The notes under the pieces are model-generated. The model did not search any database and had not been told where the DNA came from. It saw only the letters and a program-made list of their open reading frames with translations. Made by a program: the position numbers and the translations under genes. From the NCBI GenBank assembly GCA_958510875.1, contig OY294067.1:279577242-279641241 (forward strand): a stretch of 64,000 nucleotides of DNA, written 5' to 3'. This document shows, piece by piece, positions 45,352 to 57,879 of the stretch (position 1 is the stretch's first letter; each line of letters begins with the position of its first letter). Origin of the DNA: Endomychus coccineus. Taxonomy: Eukaryota > Arthropoda > Insecta > Coleoptera > Endomychidae.

Positions 45352-46694
45352 TAGTCCAGTGGAGGAAGCCCAAAATCGAGATAACTGAAGAATTTTTTTT
45401 CTCATGGACCGGTTTTGACTTGTGAGAGCGCATTCCATTCGTCTTGACACCTACATCAAAGCTTACCACTTTTGGTCCTCGACACATTGTTTATTTTGTT
45501 AATAAACAATAAATAATGACAAAACATGTTTTAGCGCTATTTTCCTTTGATTTTAACCAGTAAATGTATTTTTTATTTTTATTTCACCAATAAATAGTGT
45601 TCATTCAATGTTTATAAGAATGTGCTAATTGACTATTTGTTAATAAACAATGTCTTACTTTACTAATTAACAAATGAATAAAAATTTTCTAAATATTCGA
45701 TATTAAAGTCATTTTCGGATAATTGGGACCTGCTAAACATGAATTTGATGTCCATTATTCAATAAATTGCTAATATAATTCGTTAATAAACAATTTCTTA
45801 TTTAATCAATGAACGAAAAAATAAAAGTTTTCTAAATGTTCGACATTAGAGTCATATTCATATGCTAAACATGATTTTGATGTCTATTTATAATTAGTTG
45901 CTGATATGCATTGTATGTAGAACTGTTCGAATAATTGTAGAAAAAATAATCTTCAAGAAGGGAATGATGACGAATGTGATGATAATATGATTGAAAATGA
46001 AGATGACACCGGTGCAGATATTTGTACACCAGGTTGTAATAATGATGATAATAATGGAGATGACAATGCTGAAAATTATGATAATTATGATAATATTGAA
46101 TAATGTATATATAATGATTTAAAATTTTGTCTTACTTAAATAAAACTAATCTAAATATAATTTCAAATGTTTTTTTTTATTTATTCCAGATTCGAACCTT
46201 TCCTTGGTATGAAAGAACATTTATTCAGTTCCACATTATCCGAGATAAACTCCTAAGGTCGAATATTAAGGAAATTTTATTTTTTTGTTCATTGGTTAAC
46301 TGAGAAACTGTTCATTAACTAATTGAATGATGGACATCATATTCATATTTAGCAGGTCCAAATTATCCGAAAATGACTCTAATGACGAATATTTGGAAAA
46401 TGTTTATATTGTTTGTTGATTAAATAACTAAGAAGTTATTTATCAATAAACAGTCAATGGAAATATTATTATAAACATTGAATAAGCACGGTTTATCGGT
46501 CAAATAAATGAGAAATACACTTTACCTGATTAAAATCAATGGAAAATAGCGTAGTTAAAAATTTTTTTGCAGATACTTATTGCTTATTAAGGAAATAAAC
46601 AATTTCTCAAAGACCAAAAGTGGTAAGATTTGATCTAGATGTCAAGACGAATCTGATGAGCGCTCACAGATCAAGTCCCCCGTTTACTGGACTA
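45352..46694. mobile_element. Nested 1.34-kb inverted-repeat element
   Basis: It starts TAGTCCAGT and ends ACTGGACTA. Arms of ~400 bp match in inverted order (e.g. taccacttttggtc near 45462 against gaccaaaagtggta near 46610; ggacctgctaaa near 45726 against tttagcaggtcc near 46349). It lies 16 bp after the protease stop. No clear target duplication was seen. The centre holds an acidic mini-ORF and a polyadenylation signal. Confidence 0.75.
45921..46103 (+). CDS. Acidic 60-codon open frame, possible last exon
   Basis: The frame runs from 45921 to a TAA at 46103. The residues are mostly D, E and N with five Cys (NCSNNC..., DDECDD, TPGCNNDDNN). It has no ATG at its start but is preceded by tgtatgtag, a plausible 3' splice acceptor. 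AATAAA follows at 46139-46144. It may be a terminal exon captured by, or native to, the nested inverted-repeat element. Function unknown. Confidence 0.3.
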   Translation, partial: NCSNNCRKNNLQEGNDDECDDNMIENEDDTGADICTPGCNNDDNNGDDNAENYDNYDNIE

Positions 46695-46737
46695 CTCATT
46701 ATAATGTCGTCACTCTTGAGTATTTTTCGGTTTTAGA

Positions 46738-49700
46738 AACTGCCTGGCCGTAGCGTCCTTTGAACAATTGAATGCATTGAATTTTTCTTCTACACTAATT
46801 CGTGCTCATGAGAATTTGTCCACTAATGCACCATTTTCTTGGGGTGACATTCGTGTAGGAGAAGTTGATTGCCTGGCCGTAGCGAACCATCCACACTCCA
46901 TTCGAATAGTTGAATGTATGAAATTTCTGCTATGAAATTTTTTGTTTGTATCGCTGCAACTTTTTTCCACTATAATTCTTGCTCATGAGAATATGTCAGC
47001 TAATGCACTCTTACATGGGGAAGACATTGGTGTGAGAGAGATCGATTGCCTGGCCGTAGCATATCGTCCACACTCCATTTGAATAGTTGAATGTATGAAA
47101 TTTCTGTTACGAAATTTTTTTTTGTATCGCTGCAACTTTTTCCCACTATGATTCTTGCTCATTAGAATTTGTCAGCTAATGCTCTCTTACATGGGGAAGA
47201 CATTGATTTGAGAGAGGTTGATTGCCTGGCCGTAGCATACCGTCCACACTCCGTTCGAATAGTTGAATGTATGAAATTTCTATTATGACATTTTTTGTTT
47301 GTATCGCTGCAACTTTTTCCCACTATAATTCTTGCTCATTAGAAGTTTTCGGCTGATGCACCTTTTCATAAGGAAGACATTGGTGTAGGAAAAGTCGATT
47401 GCCTGGCCGTAGCGAATCATCCACACTCCATCTGAATAGTTGAATGTATGAAATTTCTATTATGACATTTTTTGTTTGTATCGCTGCAACTTTTTTCCAC
47501 TATAATTCTTGCTCATGAGAATTTGTCAGCTAATGCAACTTTATATGGAGAAGAAGTTGGTGTGAGAGAGATTGATTGCCTGGCCGTAGCATACCGTCCA
47601 CACTCCATTTGAATAGTTGAATGTATGAAATTTCTGTTACGAAATTTTTTTTTGTATCGCTGCAACTTTTCCCACTATAATTCTTGCTCATTAGAATTTG
47701 TCAGCTAATGCACTCTTACATGGGGAAGACATTGGTGTGAGAGAGATCGATTGCCTGGCCGTAGCATATCGTCCACACTCCATTTGAATAGTTGAATGTA
47801 TGAAATTTCTGTTACGAAATTTTTTTTTGTATCGCTGCAACTTTTTCCCACTATAATTCTTGCTCATTAGAATTTGTCAGCTAATGCACTCTTACGTGAG
47901 GAAGACATTGGTGTGAGAGGGGTTGATTGCCTGGCCGTAGCATACCGTCCACACTCCATTTAATAGTTGAATGTATGAAATTTCTGTTATGAAATTTTTT
48001 GTTTGTATCGCTGCAACTTTTTCCCACTATAATTCTTGCTCATAAGAATTTGTCAGCTGATGCACTCTTACGTGGGGAAGACATTGGTGTGAGAGAGGTT
48101 GATTGCCTGGCCGTAGCATACCGTCCACACTCCATTTAATAGTTGAATGTATGAAATTTCTGTTATGAAATTTTTTGTTTGTATCGCTGCAACTTTTTCC
48201 CACTATAATCCTTGCTCATAAGAATTTGTCAGCTAATGCACTCTTACATGGAGAGGACATTGGTGTGTGAGAGGTTGATTGCCTGGCCGTAGCATACCGT
48301 CCTCACTCCGTTCGAATAGTTGAATGTATGAAATTTCTATTATGACATTTTTTGTTTGTATCGCTGCAACTTTTTCCCACTATAATTCTTGCTCATTAGA
48401 ATTTGTCAGCTAATGCACTCTTACATGGGGAAGACATTGGTGTGAGAGGGGTTGATTGCCTGGCCGTAGCATACCGTCCACACTCCGTTCGAATAGTTGA
48501 ATGTATGAAATTTCTATTATGACATTTTTTGTTTGTATCGCTGCAACTTTTTCCCACTATAATTCTTGCTCATTAGAATTTGTCAGCTAATGCACTCTTA
48601 CGTGAGGAAGACATTGGTGTGAGAGGGGTTGATTGCCTGGCCGTAGCATACCGTCCACACTCCATTTAATAGTTGAATGTATGAAATTTCTGTTATGAAA
48701 TTTTTTGTTTGTATCGCTGCAACTTTTTCCCACTATAATTCTTGCTCATAAGAATTTGTCAGCTGATGCACTCTTACGTGGAGAAGACATTGGTGTGAGA
48801 GAGGTTGATTGCCTGGCCGTAGCATACCGTCCACACTCCATTTAATAGTTGAATGTATGAAATTTCTGTTATGAAATTTTTTGTTTGTATCGCTGCAACT
48901 TTTTCCCACTATAATCCTTGCTCATTAGAATTTGTCAGCTAATGCACTCTTACATGGAGAGGACATTGGTGTGTGAGAGGTTGATTGCCTGGCCGTAGCA
49001 TACCGTCCACACTCCATTTAATAGTTGATTGTATGAAATTTCTGTTATGAAATTTTTTGTTTGTATCGCTGCAACTTTTTTCCACTATAATCCTTGCTCA
49101 TAAGAATTTGGCAGCTATCACACTCTTACGTGGGGAAGACAATGGTGTGAGAGGGGTTGATTGCCTGGCCGTAGCATACCGTCCACACTCCATTTAATAG
49201 TTGAATGTATGAAATTTCTATTATGAAATTTTTTGTTTGTATCGCTGCAACTTTTTTCCACCATAATTCTTGCTCATAAGGATTTGTCAGCTCATGCACA
49301 CTTACGTGGGGAAGACATTGGTGTGAGAGGGGTTGATTGCCTGGCCGTAGCATACCGTCCACACTCCATTTGATAGTTGAATGTATGAAATTTCTATTAT
49401 GAAATTTTTTGTTTGTATCGCTGCAACTTTTCTCCACCATAATTCTTGCTCATAAGAATTTGTCAGCTAATGCACTCTTACATGGGGAAGACATTGGTGT
49501 GAGAGGGGTTGATTGCCTGGCCGTAGCATACCGTCCTCACTCCGTTCGAATAGTTGAATGTATGAAATTTCTGTTATGAAATTTTCTGTTTGTATCGCTG
49601 CAACTTTTTCCCACTATAATTCTTGCTCATTAGAATTTGTCAGCTAATGCACTCTTACATGGGGAAGACATTGGTGTGAGAGGGGTTGATTGCCTGGCCG

Positions 49701-52700
49701 TAGCATACCGTCCACACTCCGTTCGAATAGTTAAATGTATGAAATTTCTATTATGACATTTGTTGTTTGTATCGCTGCAACTTTTTTCCACTATAATTCT
49801 TGCTCATTAGAAGTTTTCGGCTGATGCACCATTTCATAAGGAAGACATTGGTGTAGGGAGAGTCGATTACGTGGCCGTAGCGAATCATCCACACTCCATC
49901 TGAATAGTTGAATGTATGGAATTTCTATCATGACATTTTTTGTTTGTATCGCTGCAACTTTTTTCCGCTATAATTATTGCTCATAAGAATTTGTCAGCTA
50001 ATGCACTCTTACATGGGGAAGACATTGGTGTGAGAGGGGTTGATTGCCTGGCCGTAGCATACCGTCCTCACTCCGTTCGAATAGTTGAATGTATGAAATT
50101 TCTGTTATGAAATTTTTTGTTTGTATCGCTGCAACTTTTTCCCACTATAATTCTTGCTCATTAGAATTTGTCAGCTAATGCTCTCTTACATGGGGAAGAC
50201 ATTGGTGTGAGAGGGGTTGATTGCCTGGCCGTAGCATACCGTCCTCACTCCGTTCGAATAGTTGAATGTATGAAATTTCTGTTATGAAATTTTTTGTTTG
50301 TATCGCTGCAACTTTTTCCCACTATAATTCTTGCTCATTAGAATTTGTCAGCTAATGCTCTCTTACATGGGGAAGACATTGGTGTGAGAGGGGTTGATTG
50401 CCTGGCCGTAGCATACCGTCCTCACTCCGTTCGAATAGTTGAATGTATGAAATTTCTGTTATGAAATTTTTTGTTTGTATCGCTGCAACTTTTTCCCACT
50501 ATAATTCTTGCTCATTAGAATTTGTCAGCTAATGCACTCTTACATGGGGAAGACATTGTTGTGAGAGGGGTTGATTGCCTGGCCGTAGCATACCGTCCTC
50601 ACTCCGTTCGAATAGTTGAATGTATGAAATTTCTGTTATGAAATTTTTTGTTTGTATCGCTGCAACTTTTTCCCACTATATGTCTTGCTCATTAGAATTT
50701 GTCAGCTAATGCTCTCTTACATGGGGAAGACATTGGTGTGAGAGAGGTTGATTGCCTGGCCGTAGCATACCGTCCACACTCCGTTCGAAAAGTTGAATGT
50801 ATGAAATTTCTATTATGACATTTGTTGTTTGTATCGCTGCAACTTTTTTCCACTATAATTCTTGCTCATAAGAATTTGTCAGCTAATGCTCTCTTACATG
50901 GGGAAGACATTGGTGTGAGAGAGGTTGATTTCCAGGCCGTAGCATACCGTCCACACTCCGTTCGAATAGTTGAATGTATGAAATTTCTATTATGACATTT
51001 GTTGTTTGTATCGCTGCAACTTTTTTCCACTATAATTCTTGCTCATTAGAAGTTTTCGGCTGATGCACCATTTCATAAGGAAGACATTGGTGTAGGGAGA
51101 GTCGATTACGTGGCCGTAGCGAATCATCCACACTCCATCTGAATAGTTGAATGTATGAAATTTCTATTATGACATTTTTTGTTTGTATCGCTGCAACTTT
51201 TTTCCGCTATAATTCTTGCTCATAAGAATTTGTCAGCTAACGCAACTTTATATGGGGAAGAAGTTGATGTGAGAGAGGTTGATTGCCTGGCCGTAGCATA
51301 CCGTCCACACTCCATCTGAATAGTTGAATGTATGAAATTTCTATTATGACATTTTTTGTTTGTATCGCTGCAACTTTTTTCACTATAATTCTTGCTCATA
51401 AGAATTTGTCAGCTAATGCAACTTTACATGGGGAAGGAGTTGATGTGAGAGAGGTTGATTGCCTGGCCGTAGCATACCGTCCACACTCCGTTCGAATAGT
51501 TGAATGTATGAAATTTCTATTATGACATTTTTTGTTTGTATCGCTGCAACTTTTTCCCACTATAATTCTTGCTCATTAGAAGTTTTCGGCTGATGCACCT
51601 TTTCATAAGGAAGACATTGGTGAGGAAAAGTCGATTGCCTGGCCGTAGCGAATCATCCACACTCCATCTGAATAGTTGAATGTATGAAATTTCTATTATG
51701 ACATTTTTTGTTTGTATCGCTGCAACTTTTTTCCACTATAATTCTTGCTCATGAGAATTTGTCAGCTAATGCAACTTTATATCGGGAAGAAGTTGGTGTG
51801 AGAGAGATTGATTGCCTGGTCGTAGCATACCGTCCACACTCCATTTGAATAGTTGAATGTATGAAATTTCTATTATGACATTTTTTGTTTGTATCGCTGC
51901 AACTTTTTTTCACTATAATTCTTGCTCATAAGAATTTGTCAGCTAATGCAACTTTACATGGGGAAGGAGTTGGTGTGAGAGAGGTTGATTGCCTGGCCGT
52001 AGCATACCGTCCACACTCCGTTCGAATAGTTGAATGTATGTAATTTCTATTATGACATTTTTTGTTTGTATCGCTGCAACTTTTTCCCACTATAATTCTT
52101 GCTCATTAGAAGTTTTCGGCTGATGCACCTTTTCATAAGGAAGACATTGGTGAGGAAAAGTCGATTGCCTGGCCGTAGCGAATCATCCACACTCCATCTG
52201 AATAGTTGAATGTATGAAATTTCTATTATGAAATTTTTTGTTTGTATCGCTGCAACTTTTTTCCACCATAATTTTTGCTCATAAGAATTTGTCAGCTAAT
52301 GCACTCTTACGTGGGGAAGACATTGGTGTGAGAAGGGTTGATTGCCTGGCCATAGCATACCGTCCACACACCATTTAATAGGTGAATGTATGAAATTTCT
52401 GTTATGAAATTTTTTGTTTGTATCGCTGCAACTTTTTCTCACTATAATTCTTGCTCATAAGAATTTGTCAGCTGATGCACTCTTACGTGGGGAAGACATT
52501 GGTGTGAGAGGGGTTGATTGCCTGGCCATAGCATACCGTCCACACACCATTTAATAGGTGAATGTATGAAATTTCTGTTATGAAATTTTTTGTTTGTATC
52601 GCTGCAACTTTTTCTCACTCTAATTCTTGCTCATAAGAATTTGTCAGCTGATGCACTCTTACGTGGGGAAGACATTGGTGTGAGAGGGGTTGATTGCCTG

Positions 52701-52760
52701 GCCGTAGCATACCGTCCACACTCCATTTAATAGTTGAATGTATGAAATTTCTGTTATGAA
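46738..52760 (-). repeat. Right tandem array, ~34 units of ~176 bp
   Basis: Inverted counterpart of the left array: the same units on the minus strand (gattgcctggccgtagc, gttgaatgtatgaaatttc, gtatcgctgcaactttt, gctcattagaatttgtcagc). The innermost unit (46738-46900) is the most diverged. Several ~350-bp higher-order blocks are nearly identical (e.g. 50100-50650). Open frames through the units (such as 49126-49440) come from the repeat. Confidence 0.95.
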
Positions 52761-53109
52761 ATTTTGTACTCTTTTGAACCTATACGTTGAATTATCCTGT
52801 ATATGTTTCAAATTTCAAACGAACAACACAGTACGACAATAGGCAATGCATTATATCCCAATAATATCATTATATGTTCGATTAGAAAGGAGAAATAACT
52901 AAATAAACGAGTAGATATTATTACAATTGGTATAAAATGAATATCGGACGTACGTATATGTATGCCATCTAAATATGAACGTATAGTGAGCGAGATGAGT
53001 GAGAGGTATTTAGGGCGGTGGTTGGACTGCACGTACAATGTTTCAATAGAGACTAGTAGCCGAGTCGGCAAAAGTGTGGCTGGAAAAGCGTGGATAACTT
53101 CACACAAAT
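52761..53109 (-). repeat. Unique outer end of the right arm
   Basis: Inverted match of 35031-35385, ending CTTCACACAAAT at the 9-bp target duplication. A few substitutions and small gaps separate the two ends. Confidence 0.85.
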
Positions 53110-53430
53110 CACTTTTATGCAGTTTCAGAAGTCCATAAGATATAAGGTGCTTACTACCAATTAGAGCAAATTAATTTATTCTTCAAGTCAATAGGGATTA
53201 TCATGTTTTTGTACTGTTATTTATTAATTTATTCATATCATTATGTATCGATAATGTAGAGTCAGATTTTAATCTAATAGATATCCTATCTCTATGCATA
53301 ATGACAGTTTTATTACATTTATCCGCGTCCAAAACTAATATTTGAGGGTTAGCATCTAAGAACTCTTTTGTCTTTTTTGTGTGATAGTTAAAACGATTTT
53401 TCGCTATGCTTATTTCTGCTTTCTGTTGTT
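53110..53430 (-). pseudogene. Penelope-like reverse transcriptase, 5' half
   Basis: The minus strand reads FLDANPQILVLDADKCNKTVI, then MHRDRISIRLKSD, with the RT N-terminal pattern of Penelope-like proteins (NPQIL-DADKGNKTVIM). It ends at the 9-bp target duplication with GLLKLHK, which continues as SDIPLRPIVSN in the half at 34143-35030. Stops near 53190-53210 show it was already decayed, or decayed afterwards. Confidence 0.8.
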
Positions 53431-54840
53431 CTTTTTATTTGTCAAGATATTACAAATTTTGCTTTTAATAACATTTTCTTTCCAAATTTTCCGTTCTAAT
53501 TCCGCATTTTAAATTAGTAATTATATTGCCGATATGCAAGCTTTTATTATCAGCTTAATGTATGCTGCACCTTTTCCGGAATTTTTGCAAGGCCTTCATT
53601 TACGAGCACGACTTTTTGCCGTCCAAACTGAGTCTGAGCTTCCCTTTGTGCTCTCTGAAAAAAACTGGCTCCACCCAGATCACAGCTCAAACTGCGCTCA
53701 GGACCCTGTCCACACAGGCTACACTTTACGTGGCTCGCAAATCTTTACGCGGCTTTACACGTTTAATCTGATCATTTGGTTGGCTAGAGCCTGCAGCTAT
53801 CAGATGTAGATTTATCTTTTGTGAGGAACTAATTTCGAGAACGTCTTTTCTACTAGAAAATTATCCACTTTCATTGCTTTGATACAACTTTCTGCATTAA
53901 TATTGAGAGTATGATATAAGAGAACATGCTTAGTGGAAGCATTCATCATTACAATCACGTACCGGTTAGCTTGCCAGTAATATCAATATGAACAGTGTGT
54001 CAGGCTATGCTGGTCTTAGGAATGGGATGATAAATGTTTGCTAAATAAAGATAGAGGTATGAAAGCTGCATCAGATTGAACGAATGTTTCTACTATCTGA
54101 ACTGCCAACGCTTCCACAACGAGTAAATTTAAATTCGCCGGAATCCTTATTTCTCAATGTTCAAGTAATAATAAGTGATGAAGCTCAGCATTTGCAATCT
54201 CACAAGATGAGATTATTCATGATGATGATGATGAATATACATCTGAATCTGATATAACTGAATAGTCTGGTTTAGTTCAATGTGTTGGTTTAATATTAAT
54301 CAGTATTAAGAATGAAGCAAATGAGGCACGTTCACTCCGTTGATAATATATTGTACGAATTCACTCAATAATCTTGTTAGTTCTGGTAGACAAATATCAC
54401 TACAGCCACGAAATTCGCGTTATAAGCAGAGATATTGCGTGATTGTACTTGAGATAAAATCAAGAATACGAACGTCTGCTTGAATTTATCGTATCAATTA
54501 TCTGAACTTCCAACGCCCCTATCTTTGCGTCGTCTGCTAATTACAAGTTTCATATCTTACGATTCTTGGTTCAATAACTTATCAGCAATGAGGACGTTGG
54601 TATTGAATGGCAAAATCTACATTTCTAATTAAACTCGAAGTTCTGCTATTAATGGTTAGAGGTTTGGATATTCAGGAATCGATAATTTCGAGAAACAAAT
54701 ACGATGATATACCGGGTGTCCGGATAAGGGTAAGTAGTGGCTGTATCTCGATAATGGTAAGGTAAATCCTTATAAATAAAGTCGGCAAGAGAAATGGCTG
54801 AAAATTATGTTTAAGTTCCTAATACAACCGCTAGGAGGTG
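53431..54840. other. No recognisable feature
   Basis: About 1.4 kb. A 91-codon plus-strand ORF (53534-53809) and an overlapping one have no recognisable motif. A word close to accgggtgtccggataag (54714-54731) looks like a lone transposon end. Confidence 0.4.
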
Positions 54841-55660
54841 TGATATCCCGAAGAGATTCATCCCAAATTAGATAACTCACAATATTGGTGTTATTATGGA
54901 CAGAAAGCTCACTTTCAATGCAAATTGTGATTATATAGTTAATAAAGCACTTAAGTCATTAGGTTTTATAAAAAGAGTTTCTAGCGATTTTCATAACATT
55001 GTTTCTATAAGATATCTTTACACAGCATTGGTGCGTCCGCACCTTGAGTATCGCTCTTCTATATGGTCTTTTTCTTATAATGTTCATCGCATGAGGATTG
55101 AAAGAGTTTAACACAAGTCCTTAAGATTTGCCGCCTATAAAATGAATATTAGATTTCGTGACTATAATTTCAATTACGACTTGGTTGAATCTATTCTAAA
55201 TATTGAAAAATTAACATTACATAGAAATCACAATGATCTTATATTTTCAAACTCATTAATGGGTTAGTTAACTGTCCTGATTTACTATCACAAATTAATT
55301 TCCCCATTCCCCAAAGAAATACCCGCTCGGCTGAAATTAATATATTTCACATACCATATATGTAGCAGAATAAACTACCTAATGCATTCTCCATTTTGTC
55401 GTATTTTAACTACCGTAGATCATTATTCAAATCTCAATTGTTGGAACATTTCTTTGGTAAAGGCTTTGACTGGCTCAACATAGATAAATTATGTAATTTC
55501 GAATGTATGTATATGTCTGTGTATATTTGCAATGTAAACTCTTTATTTTATATTCTTTTTATTCTTTCTACGATACATTATATTTTACTAGATTTGTTAT
55601 TCTGTAAAAGAGTTCGTCCCGTTAATAAATAAATAAATGAATAAATAAATATTCTATTTT
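54841..55660 (+). pseudogene. Jockey-like non-LTR RT C-terminal fragment with (TAAA)n tail
   Basis: The plus strand reads LGV-type MDRKLTFNANCDYIVNKALK, SLGFIKRVSSDF, LYTALVRPHLEYRSSIWS, then IERV-HKSLRFAAYK and further to PNAFSILSYFNYRRSLFKSQL. This is the thumb and C-terminal region of jockey/CR1-like ORF2. Stops and frameshifts occur after ~72 codons. The 3' end is a simple tail of taaataaataaatgaataa at ~55624-55650. The catalytic part is missing (5' truncation). Confidence 0.8.
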
Positions 55661-57380
55661 CATAATAATGTTTATTGAATATAAACATACAACATGTTTG
55701 TTATTTGTTCTATATAGCATAAGAATTGATGAGTCCACAACGTTCTGACCGTGAGTGTATGACATGAGTGTCAATGCAGGCACGAAGGTCAACCTCAGCC
55801 GAACTATCAGGAGAGGAGCAAGGTTTCTCCCTTGTGAATAGATATTTAAGTACATTAGACGTTAGTAAGAAGAAGTTAATCAAGATGATTAGGTTCGGTA
55901 TGGGCAGCTAGTTCAGTTAGTTCTTAGGTAGTCTGAGTTAATAGTAGAAAGTACCATGTATCTTGAATAGTGCACTTCTGCGGGTAGCTAATCTTGAAAA
56001 ATCTTGGCTTCCGATTGGATTCCGCGTCACAATAGCATGCTTTGATGCCGACGTTTCGCCAACCATTACAGGTGGCATCTTCAAGGCAAAAAATGATGGC
56101 ACATGGTGGAAGTGTATAAAAATGGCATGCTTTTCGAGTAACCGCAACTTGAAAAGGGTCAACGTCGAGTCAAAAAATGAACAATTTGGGGAGGCTGTAT
56201 CTCGAAATCTAGCAGTCAGCGAAAATTCGGTCTGGGGGATTAATTGGTCATTGAACCGTCCTCCAACGATAAACCATAGTGCCATCGGTTTAATGTTTAG
56301 ACCATCAATATCGCTTTGACTCCTAGACTGTAACAAAAGGGAGGGAAGTCACGTCATCAATTGATCACAGCTGTTTTGTTGTTTAATAGTTTATCATATA
56401 CTTTCTTGGTAATTTTTCCAATCCAACATTATTCATCTTACTTGTAACTTTAAACGCATAATAGATAATACACTATATATTGGCGAGTCTTTCGAAAAAT
56501 ACTGGATTAGTAAAGTGTGATTCTTTATTATTAGTTTTTTTTTTGATTCGTTTAGTTAGAGGTCCTCCCTTAACTCAACATACTCGGACAGAGCTCCCAA
56601 CTACTATTGGAAGAATAACAAATGTGACAGTTTTATATAAATAAAGAAAGAGGATGTCTGTATTCAAATGATTTGTCATATTATTTTCTTTTTAGACCAT
56701 AAATGCTCTGTTGGAATAACCGAATGGAATGTATTAAATCTACAGACTATTGGATTTGTTGAATATTCGCAGAACATAAATGTTCGAGGTGAGGTCATAC
56801 ATCTGTCTCTGTCTGCTTTTCGCGCCTCCAGAATTAGCTCCGGAAGTAACAAACCTGGGGAAAATGAAATTAAATAAAACCGGAGCTTTTTGTGAATTTT
56901 GCGCAGAGCAAACTTCATTAAACGATGTTTATCCGGTACAAGATTTTCCATAAAACGTTCAAAAAGGTAAACAAAGGAAGTTAGTTTCGTTATTCTTCAA
57001 CGGGGTGGAGCCATAAATTAGTATGCAACACTCCACCCAGTTTTACTTGATTAATAACGGAACTTTTCAAAATATGAACTTTTGCCCTCTGGCTAAAATA
57101 ATTATCGTTTATTTTTTAGACGAGCGTTTCGTCTGAATTCGTATAAAAGATCCATTAGAATTTCGTTTTAAATCTACGATTGCCTCTTTCAGAGCGATGC
57201 ATGTCTGCAAACAGAATGAATTTGTTGTAGAACTAGTTATCTACGTATGCACTTAGGAGAAGGAAGTTTCTAATAAGATCTCTGTGAATGATTGAAACTT
57301 GTATTAACATTTCAAGGGAGTGATGGATTATTTGTAGTAGGAGCGCTTTCCTGCCCTAGAATTTTTATTAGAACTACTTC
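55661..57380. other. No recognisable gene
   Basis: Overlapping ORFs of 91-132 codons on both strands (55938-56336, 56676-56951) have no familiar motif. A segment at about 56045-56090 resembles a degenerate hammerhead-like core but lacks the invariant bases. Confidence 0.4.
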
Positions 57381-57575
57381 TTTTATGTTCTGTATTATGA
57401 TACCTAGATGCTCATTTGTCCATAGGAATTCACCTAATGAGCAACAAAACTAATACTCTTATTGATTTTAAGTTAAGTTAATATTAATTATACCAAAACA
57501 ATATTGAGCTCAAGTTATCTCAACAAGAGGCAATGAAACGGACGGAGTCCGTGGGTAACAGCTAGTTATTATTAC
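57381..57575 (+). repeat. Possible 3' end of a non-LTR element
   Basis: The end word gtccgtgggtaacagctagt resembles agttcgccgggtcagctagt at the 3' end of the non-LTR copy at 29446-29587, followed by an AT-rich tail. Called only on that resemblance. Confidence 0.35.
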
Positions 57576-57879
57576 TGATATGATAAAATAAAACACTTTT
57601 ACCAGATACACATATTATAGAAACAAATCGTGACTATTGTTTCGACACTAGTATACCTCCGCATTAAAATTTCCTTGTTGCAATATTAACTCCACCTCAT
57701 TATTTAATCTCAATTATACTATTCTAACAATGTATGTCCCCAACCGGAACCCCACTTGTTACCATTGTCTTATATTGTACCATAAATAGCCCAGATTATT
57801 CATAATGTCATACATTAGTAAGTATCTTTTAAACATGTATGAGATAATCACTATATGAGAAATATTAAATATCTGATTG

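Larger units (their letters stand above)
35031..53109 (+). mobile_element. 18.1-kb foldback Mutator-like (FB/NOF-type) transposon
   Basis: Ends are inverted repeats starting ATTTGTGTGAAG, flanked by the exact 9-bp direct repeat cacttttat (35022-35030 and 53110-53118). Each arm is ~6.4 kb: ~350 bp of unique end, then an array of ~176-bp tandem units running inward. The core (41494-45335) encodes a MULE-type DDE transposase with PHD, YqaJ and Ulp1-like domains. Long inverted arms of tandem units plus 9-bp duplications are the hallmark of Drosophila FB elements and their NOF transposase, a Mutator-superfamily member. The size and domain fusion are unusual. Confidence 0.9.

Noticed and set aside
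49126..49440. 104-codon ORF within the right array
   Set aside because: Runs through repeat units in their reading direction; other units break it at random. Only the final left-array copy leads into unique coding sequence.
35386..52760. Tandem arrays as a CRISPR or satellite centromere array
   Set aside because: Units are ~176 bp without unique spacers, arranged as mirror arms of one transposon with target duplication, so neither a CRISPR nor an independent satellite.
35031..53109. Maverick/Polinton or other large viral-like element
   Set aside because: No DNA polymerase B, retroviral-like integrase, packaging ATPase or capsid frame; duplication is 9 bp, not 6 bp, and the DDE core is MULE-like.
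53534..53809. 91-codon plus-strand ORF
   Set aside because: Overlaps another chance frame; the residues show no known domain and no start context or repeat relation.
56045..56095. Hammerhead-like stretch (minus strand, gaagatgcc...ggcgaaacgtc)
   Set aside because: A stem II-like pair and GAAAC exist, but the invariant CTGATGA is TTGAAGA and stem I does not pair, so at most a decayed relative.
55938..56336. Overlapping 118- and 132-codon ORFs on opposite strands
   Set aside because: No recognisable motif, no homologous copy in the window, and equal openness on both strands suggests compositional chance.
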